A stretch of DNA of 64,000 bases from Heloderma charlesbogerti (taxonomy: Eukaryota > Chordata > Lepidosauria > Squamata > Helodermatidae): NCBI GenBank assembly GCA_026122225.1, contig JANEZZ010000400.1, positions 310,001 to 374,000 on the forward strand, read 5' to 3'. Each line of letters opens with the position of its first letter. The first letter of the stretch is position 1. A model generated the notes under the pieces. It did no database searches, was not told the DNA's origin, and worked only from the letters and a program-made list of their open reading frames with translations. This document shows positions 57,580 to 64,000 of this stretch, one piece after another. The position numbers and the translations under genes are program-made.

Positions 57580-58076
57580 TTCCACATGCCTCCCTTGAGT
57601 GAGGTTCAGAGGATGGCAACAAGGGAGAGGGCCTTCTCAGTGATGGCCCCCTGATTATGGAACGTTCTCCCCAATGAGACCTACCTGGCACCAACACTGT
57701 TATCTTTCTGGCACCAGGTTAAGATTTTCCTCTATTTTCTTCTACCCCCAGGCATTTGACAGCATATGTTAAGATATTTAATGGTTCTTTGGATTTTAAC
57801 TGTTGACTGTGCAAAATTTATTTATATTTTTCTATGCAAATGGTTTTATATTGCATTATCATATTGTATTTTTAGGGTTTTAATCTTTGTAAACTGCCCA
57901 GATTTGTTGTTGTTGTTGTTCAGTCTTTAAGTCGTGTCCGACTCTTCGTGACCCCATGGACCATAGCACGCCAGGCCTTCCTGTCCTCCGCTCTCTCCCG
58001 GAGCGTGCTCAAGTTCAAAACTGCCCAGATACCTTTGGCTATTGGGTGGTACAGAAAAGTAATGAATGAATGAATG
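57580..58076 (+). mobile_element. L2 LINE 3' end with a nested BovB-derived element
   Basis: The coding tail (ATRERAFSVMAP region) is followed by the 3' untranslated region. TTTGTAAACTGCCCAGAT at 57885-57903 and ACCTTTGGCTATTGGGTGGT at 58031-58050 are contiguous in the other copies but are separated here by the insertion at 57904-58017. The tail is (GAAT)n to 58076. Confidence 0.8.
57904..58017 (-). mobile_element. Short BovB-derived retroelement (copy 2)
   Basis: 114 bp in minus orientation with the same content as copy 1 at 741-860: a start near TGAACTTGAGCACGCTCCGG and a BovB 3' end with CAACAACAACAA. AAACTGCCCAGAT is duplicated exactly (57891-57903 and 58018-58030). It sits in an L2 tail, so its limits are certain. 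Confidence 0.88.
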
Positions 58077-58079
58077 ACT

Positions 58080-59095
58080 CCTATGGCACCTTAAAGATGA
58101 ATGATTTTTACTGTCACATCTATGGTGCCACAATCTCCTTGTTGTTGAAGCCAACCAAAAGACTGAGTTACAAATATATATGTGGCTTTGAAGTGAAAAG
58201 CACACACACAGGCAAAAGTGCAAAGTTGAATAGATTTATTACTGGGCTGCATTTTTGTAACCACCACCAATCAGCCATTTCAAAGGAAGCCAGGGGCAGC
58301 CTTGCTTATGTGATAGGACTTTTGAGGTTACAAGTCTCGGAAAGAGAACACAACTGACAAACTTGACATTCAGTGAGCAAGGAAAAAACCTCAAGCAGGG
58401 CTTTAGGGAGGAGATGATGGGAAAGGGAACCAAGCCAGTAAATTGCTCAAAAGAGTAATTAATTTGAAAACAAATGGCTTTTATGGATGATGTGAAAGAA
58501 AAGAACAGGACAAATGTTTTGTGCACACACACAGGGTTATGAATGGGAAGAAGTGCCAGAATGACAGTAGAAGTACAGAAAAATCACTTAAATAGGAGTT
58601 TGACAAATTTCTCCAGGAGGGCATCAGTAAGCATAACGATGAAGCTTTTTTTGAAGCATCTAGTGAGAAATAAATTGAAAAGCAAAAATAAATAAAGACA
58701 ATCAGCAATCTCTTTCAAACAAATGAGCTATAAGTCACCCCCAATACTGAGGGCATTGACTGATCTTCCAGACTTTCCCCTCCATGTTGTAATGTTGGCT
58801 GCAAGGTTTCTATTGCACTCTTGGATGAAGTGAGCCCCCTCATCCCACACCTGCTAACAATCCCCCTGCCAGCATATTTATCAAAAAAAGTACATGAAAT
58901 ATATGTGAATGGCCCCATACAGTGTCTGTTTCTCCACTGACATGTGTACTGGCTGCAAAATAGACATGCAGAGCGCCAATCACACATTTTCCAAAACAGA
59001 TTTTAATATATCTGTGGCGGGGTAGGGAGCAGGGAAGCAATACACATTACTGCCCTGAGCTAGGACATGGACTTGAGTAAATGTGCATGGCTCCA
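58080..59095. other. No gene seen
   Basis: Only shadow ORFs. No recognisable repeat with complete ends. Confidence 0.4.
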
Positions 59096-59199
59096 ATTCA
59101 GACCATGGCTCAACATCGAGAGGGATCTGACCCATCCGCAGACGTCAATCCTGCGGAGCTGGCTGCCTGCTCCGCATCACTGGCGAAAGTCGATACGGC

Positions 59200-60707
59200 T
59201 GGCAAGGTCCTTGAACAAGTGGTTGCCGACCAGCTGCAGACACTGTTGGATGAGACCAATTATCTGGATCCATTTCAATTGGGTTTCAGGCCAGGTTTTG
59301 GCACAGGAACAGCCTTGGTCGCCCTGTATGATGACCTATGTTGGGAGAAAGGGGGAGTGTGACCCTGTTGATTCTCCTTGATTTCTTGGAGGCTTTCGAT
59401 GCCATCAACCATGGTATCCTTCTGGGACAGCTCTCTGAGTTGAGAGTGGGAGGCACTGCATTGCAGTGGTTTTTCTCTTACTTGGAGGGCCGGATCCAGA
59501 AGGTGGTGCTTGGGGAACACTGCTTGGTCCCATGGATTCTCCAATATGGGGTTCCACAGGAATCAGTTTTGTCTCCCATACTGATCAACATCTACATGAA
59601 ACCATTGAGTGCGGTCATCCGGAGTTTTGGAGTGTGTTATCATCAGTATGCTGATGACACACAGCTCTGTTTCTCCTTTTCATCTTCTTCAGATGAGGCT
59701 GTGGATGTGCTGAACCAGTGCCTGAGTGCAATAATGGACTGGATGAGGGCTAATAAACTGAAGCTCAATCCAGACAAGATTGAGATGCTGTTGGTGGGTG
59801 GTTCTGCTGACCAGATAGAGGGTATTCAACCTGTTCTGGATGGTGTTGCACTCCCCCTGAAGGAACAGGTCTGTAGCTTGGGGGTCCTCCTGGAACCATC
59901 TTTGTCATTTGAGGCTCAGGTGGCCTCAGTGGCACAGAGTGCCTTCTACCATCTTCAGTTGGTGGCCCAGCTATGATCTATCTGGACGGGGATAACTTGG
60001 CTTCAATTGTCTATGCTCTGGTAACCTCCAAATTAAATTACTGCAATGCGTTCTTCATGGGGCTGCCTTTGAAGATGGTTCAGAAGCTGCAGTTTGTGTA
60101 AAATGCAGCAGCCAGATTGATAAAGGGGACCAGAAGATACAGATGTATAAGACAGACTCTGGCCTGCTTGCACTGGCTGCCTATATGCTTCCAAGCTCCA
60201 TTTAAGGTGCTGGTTTTAACCTATAAAGCCCTACACATCTTGGGGCTACAATACCTGACAGCACGCTTCTCCCAAAATGAACCTACCCATATGCTACGTT
60301 CAGTATCTAAGGTCCTCCTCCAAGTGCCTCCTCCAAGGGAAGCTCAGAAGGCAGCAACAAAGGATAGGGCCTTCTCAGTGGTGGCCCTGCATCTGTGGAA
60401 TAAGCTCCCCAATGAGGTCTGCTGACACCAATATTATTATCTTTTCAGTGCCAGGTTAAGACCTATCTCTTTTCCCAGGCATTTGGCAGCACATGATGAG
60501 TTTTAATTGGTCCTGGATGTGTCTTTAGTTATGACTGACAGTTCAAAGTTGTTTTTAGTTATATGTTGTTTGTGTATATTGTCTGTGTGCTTTTATGTAA
60601 ATGGCTTTAAAATTTTATATTGTATTTAATGTTTTAACTTCTGTAAACCACCCAGGGAGCTTTGGCTATGGGGTGATATAGAAATGTAAATAACAACAAC
60701 AACAACA
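59200..60707 (+). pseudogene. L2 LINE reverse transcriptase, 5'-truncated and frameshifted
   Basis: It starts with VLEQVVADQLQTLLDETNYL, then DPFQLGFRPGFGTGTAL. After a frameshift near 59345 the next frame (59338-59976) gives LLDFLEAFDAINH (motif A, catalytic Asp), GVPQESVLSPILIN (motif B), HQYADDTQLCF (motif C) and MRANKLKLNPDKIEMLLVGG. A stop at 59974-59976 and further shifts precede the C-terminal LHWLPICFQAPFKVLVLTYK. The 3' untranslated region ends TGTAAACCACCCAGGGAGC...GGGGTGATATAGAAATG with a (AAC)n tail at 60690-60707. The endonuclease is missing. 59110-59200 just upstream resembles the inside of the hAT-like piece at 62378 and is probably not L2. Confidence 0.87.
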
Positions 60708-60709
60708 TG

Positions 60710-62205
60710 ACCAGGATGCAAATCATGCATCAAGGTTGTGAAGTCAGCTACAAATGAATTAAAATGAAGTATTCCAAAGCTGAATGAATGGAGGGGCAGT
60801 ACTGAAGACGTTCTTTGGCCGGTGTGCCATTTGGTGTAGGGCTGCCCCTTACTCCAGTAAATAAAAAGCGATAACAAACACTAACTTTTGCTGGCTTGGC
60901 TGTTTTGACATATGATATTTGTGCATTTGTTCAGAATGTAGGAAATGAAATGCCACTTGAACACTTATTATATTGCATGTGTATTTTTTAATATGCAATT
61001 CTCTGCATAGCTTTGGATTACATGCAGGCTAAATTTCCCTTGCTGATTTAGTAATACAATCTAAACCCTAGTCAAAAGTTATGATATAGCAATGGAGAAT
61101 TGTTCTTTAGCAAGCCAGTGATCTCACAGCACCTCAAAGCTCTACATTCATTTCTATGTGATCATCCAGGTACTATGCAGAGATTCTGGTTTTGTTCCCC
61201 TCCCCCCAGGACTATATAAATGAATAATAAGTTTAACAAAACAGTTTCCTACTGGGTATGCCAAACAAATCATTCCTTATAGTGTTTTGAATTTTAATCA
61301 ATCACTCTCAGCACCATTTGTCCCACCATGATTTCTGTTTTTAACAAAGTCAGCATTTGGATCTGTTATAAATGGCCTTGAGCAGAATGGCAGAAATTGG
61401 AGAATACAAGGTTCCTTCATATCTGTATGCATACTGTAAATCCCCACCACTCTTTCTTGAGCAGCATTGTCTGGATTGAATTAGGATGTGAACCTTCTAT
61501 CTAGGTGACTTTTTCTAAATTGCATATAGTTATCAGATGGATAACAATAATGTTTCTAATCATGATATTGGAAACAGTACACATTTTGACATTATTAAAG
61601 TTGCAGTGTAATTCAATGAAAGTGAGACAAAAGCATAGTTTCTTGTTTGGATGGTTAATACCACTGGTTTCTAATTTTGTTGGATTTTGAAAGGTCAAGA
61701 GCTGGCCCCAAAACATTTATATTTGAGTTGGACAAGGGTCACATTTCCTTGCCCAATTTAAACATAAATAGTTTGTGGGCAGCTCAGTGTGACCCTAGAT
61801 AGTTTGATTTTGAATATCTAAAGCTCTGATTTTGTGACAGTGTATTTTTAACATGGGAGTCATTAAATAAACACTCCCAGAATGCAAATGGAACATCACA
61901 ATGATGAATTACTGTGAAACAAAGCACACACGTTGAACAGTTTTCCTCCTGAATGCAAGCTATCAGATGCCTGCAAAATAGCATTCCACAAATGTGGGTC
62001 TCTGTGCATGGAAATATAAATGTCTTCCCATACATTAATACATAATGTATGTTACTCTATATATTGGTCAATAGCCATGGTTTCATTTGTAAAATAAGAT
62101 TTAATTAGTACAGCTGTCGATTAAAAAATAAATTCTTAGGCCAAGAGAGAAGTAACATGGGAAATTTATGACTGGATCTTTAAACATAAAAGCAGCTGGG
62201 ATGGG
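60710..62205. other. No gene seen
   Basis: AT-rich unique-looking DNA. Only shadow ORFs, no transposon ends recognised. Confidence 0.45.
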
Positions 62206-62207
62206 GG

Positions 62208-62377
62208 AAGAGGATTCAGTTGTTCAAGAGTGTCTGCAGCTGGTCGGCAACGAGTTCAAGGACCTTGCCCAGGCATGGAACATTTGCAACTGGCTATAAC
62301 TATTAAGGTTTTCTGGGTCTAGGGAGGATTTCTTCAGGAGTGATCTCACCACCACCAGTTTCAGGCGGCCTGGGACC
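62208..62377 (-). pseudogene. L2 LINE ORF2 fragment, antisense
   Basis: On the minus strand it encodes TPLLKKSSLDPENLNSY and a VADQLQ-like region, corresponding to the part of L2 just upstream of the start of the copy at 59200. It stops abruptly at the TAGGGATGG end of the next element. Confidence 0.6.
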
Positions 62378-62570
62378 TAGGGATGGGCAGATTCCCTACC
62401 TGTCATTCCGCAGGGGAATCCGCCCGTGGGGGGAGGTGATCCGTCTCTCCCCCCGGAATCCATCCAGGCCGGCTCCACTCCATGTTGATTCTGCAGAGCC
62501 GGCCACCAGCTCCTCATCGCTGGCGAATTTTGTCAATACTGGCGGCCAGCAGCCATTGCCCTGCCGTATC
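62378..62570. mobile_element. Partial hAT-like element H
   Basis: Starts TAGGGATGGGCAGATTCCCT, as in the A-F family, and has a GC-rich inside (GGAATCC/GGATTCC words). The right end is lost at the junction with BovB. Its part near 62490-62545 resembles 59135-59195. Confidence 0.55.
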
Positions 62571-64000
62571 ACTGTATGCCCCTTCATGGATCACTGCCTT
62601 GTTGTGGCAAAGGGGCTTGCGTAACTCAGTGAAGCCATAAGCTATGCCGTGCAGGGCCACCCAAGACGGACAGGTCATGGCAGAGAGTTCTGACAAAATG
62701 TGGTCCACTGGAGAAGGAAATGGCAACCCACTCCAGTATTCTTGCCAAGAAAACCCCATGGAACGTATCACAAGGCTAAAAGATATGACGCCGGAAGATG
62801 AGCCCCTCAGGTCGGAAGGTGTCCAATATGCTACTGGGGAAGAGCAGAGGGTATTTCCAAGTAGTGCCAGAAAGAGTGAAGCGGCTGGGCCAAACCCGAA
62901 AGGACACTCAGCTGTGGATGTGTCTGGTAGTGAAAAGACAATCCGATGCTGTCAAGAACAATATTGTTTAGGAACCTGGAATGTCAGATCAATGAATCAA
63001 GGTAAGCTGCAGGTGGTCAAACATGAGATGGCAAGATTGAACATCGACATCTTGGGAATCAGTGAACTAAAATGGACAGGCATGGGTGAATTTAATTCAG
63101 GTGACCATCATATCTACTATTGTGGGCAAGAATCCCTTAGAAGAAATGGAGTAGCACTCATAGTCAACAAAAGGGTGGGAAAAGCAGTACTGGGGTACAA
63201 TCTTAAAAATGATAGAATGATCTCAGTACAAATCCAAGGCAAACCATTCAACATCACAGTAATTCAAGTCTATGCCCCAACCACTGAGGCCGAAGAAGCT
63301 GAGGTTGATCGGTTCTATGAAGACCTACAACACCTTCTAGAACTAACACCAAAAAAAGATGTCCTCTTCATCATAGGGGATTGGAATGCTAAAGTAGGAA
63401 GTCAAGAAATCACCGGGATAACAGGCAGGCATGGCCTTGGTGTACAAAATGAAGCAGGACAAAAGCTAATAGAGTTTTGCCAAGAGAACATGCTGATCAT
63501 AGCAAACACTCTTTTCCAACAGCACAAGAGGCGACTCTACACATGGACGTCACCAGATGGTCAATATCGAAATCAGATTGATTATGTCCTTTGCAGCCAA
63601 AGATGGAGAAGCTCTATACAGTCAGTAAAAACAAGACCTGGAGCTGACTGTGGCTCAGATCATGAGCTGCTTCTTGCAAAATTTCGGCTTAAATTGAAGA
63701 ACGTCGGGAAAACCACTAAACCGTTCAGGTATGACCTAAATCATATCCCTGATGAATATACAGTGGAGGTGAGGAATAGATTTCAGGGATTAGACCTGAT
63801 AGACAGAGTGCCTGAGGAACTATGGACGGAGGTCCATAACATTGTTCAGGAGGCAGCAACGAAATCCGTCCCAAAGAAAAAGAAATGTAAGAAAGCCAAG
63901 TGGCTGTCTGATGAGGCTTTACAAGTAGCTCACGAAAGAAGGGAAGCGAAAAGCAAGGGAGAAAGGGGAAGATATACCCAACTGAATGCAGAGTTCCAGA
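62570..64000 (+). mobile_element. BovB (RTE clade) LINE, 5' part, running off the window
   Basis: The 5' region has CATGGATCACTGCCTTGTTG and TGGCAAAGGGGCTTGCGTAA, then the ORF described separately. BovB is abundant in squamates and ruminants and known for horizontal transfer between them. The exact 5' end is not clear. No A-rich tail can be seen because the element continues past the window. Confidence 0.9.
62644..64000 (+). CDS. BovB ORF, N-terminal extension plus APE-type endonuclease, open to window end
   Basis: After a TAA at 62638-62640 the frame stays open for 452 codons to the last base. Possible starts are ATG at 62644, 62677, 62698 and 62758; the last (MERITRLKDMTPEDE) or 62677 are the most likely. 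The apurinic-endonuclease-like domain, which nicks the target for target-primed reverse transcription, begins about residue 108 (CLGTWNVRS, Asn). It continues with GISELKWTG (metal-binding Glu, about residue 141), VIQVYAPT, IIGDWNAKVG (Asp/Asn), YTWTSPDG, NQIDYVLCSQRW and GSDHELLLAKFR (catalytic Asp-His), so all motifs are present. The linker to the reverse transcriptase (KKKKCKKAKWLSDEAL) follows. The reverse transcriptase lies outside the window. The absence of any stop or frameshift points to a young and possibly active copy. Confidence 0.88.
   Translation, partial: MPCRATQDGQVMAESSDKMWSTGEGNGNPLQYSCQENPMERITRLKDMTPEDEPLRSEGVQYATGEEQRVFPSSARKSEAAGPNPKGHSAVDVSGSEKTIRCCQEQYCLGTWNVRSMNQGKLQVVKHEMARLNIDILGISELKWTGMGEFNSGDHHIYYCGQESLRRNGVALIVNKRVGKAVLGYNLKNDRMISVQIQGKPFNITVIQVYAPTTEAEEAEVDRFYEDLQHLLELTPKKDVLFIIGDWNAKVGSQEITGITGRHGLGVQNEAGQKLIEFCQENMLIIANTLFQQHKRRLYTWTSPDGQYRNQIDYVLCSQRWRSSIQSVKTRPGADCGSDHELLLAKFRLKLKNVGKTTKPFRYDLNHIPDEYTVEVRNRFQGLDLIDRVPEELWTEVHNIVQEAATKSVPKKKKCKKAKWLSDEALQVAHERREAKSKGERGRYTQLNAEFQ

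Overview
The window looks like a non-coding, repeat-rich stretch of a squamate reptile (lizard or snake) genome. The basis is the mix of transposon families: an open BovB (RTE-clade) LINE at the right edge plus short BovB 3' derivatives, CR1 and L2 LINEs, a tRNA-derived SINE, many short non-autonomous hAT elements with 8-bp target duplications, and a tyrosine-recombinase (YR) retrotransposon. The species assignment is inference; the families themselves are read from the sequence. I found no convincing exon of a host protein gene and no host tRNA, rRNA or CRISPR array.

Layout. 0-4.9 kb: a short BovB-derived element, an internally deleted CR1-like LINE, an L2 tail and unique DNA. 8.07-8.79 kb: a hAT element with an exact target duplication and a nested SINE. 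13.7-16.14 kb: short palindromic MITEs, a ~1.3 kb inverted-repeat (foldback) element and a GC-rich TIR element. 17.9-29.5 kb: further hAT-type and TIR elements, a decayed LINE C-terminus, and a pair of diverged repeats of which one carries a GATA microsatellite. 29.9-31.5 kb: a 5'-truncated CR1 LINE with one in-frame stop. 31.57-31.94 kb: a hAT element.

37.2-45.2 kb: the most unusual region. A minus-strand YR retrotransposon (DIRS/Ngaro type: gag zinc knuckle, reverse transcriptase, RNase H, tyrosine recombinase, SGNH hydrolase) ends in split direct repeats. Five copies of one hAT family with TAGGGATG-like ends have inserted into it. Two copies carry complete arrays of palindromes within palindromes, one is nested inside another, and one ends at the centre of its own palindrome.

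45.6-64 kb: several L2 3' ends, one holding a nested CR1-like insertion and another a BovB-derived insertion, a SINE, further hAT MITEs, an L2 reverse-transcriptase pseudogene, and an uninterrupted BovB endonuclease ORF running off the right edge. The elements act on one another mainly as insertion targets, so the nesting order gives a relative history: YR retrotransposon first, then the hAT family, then copies inside copies.
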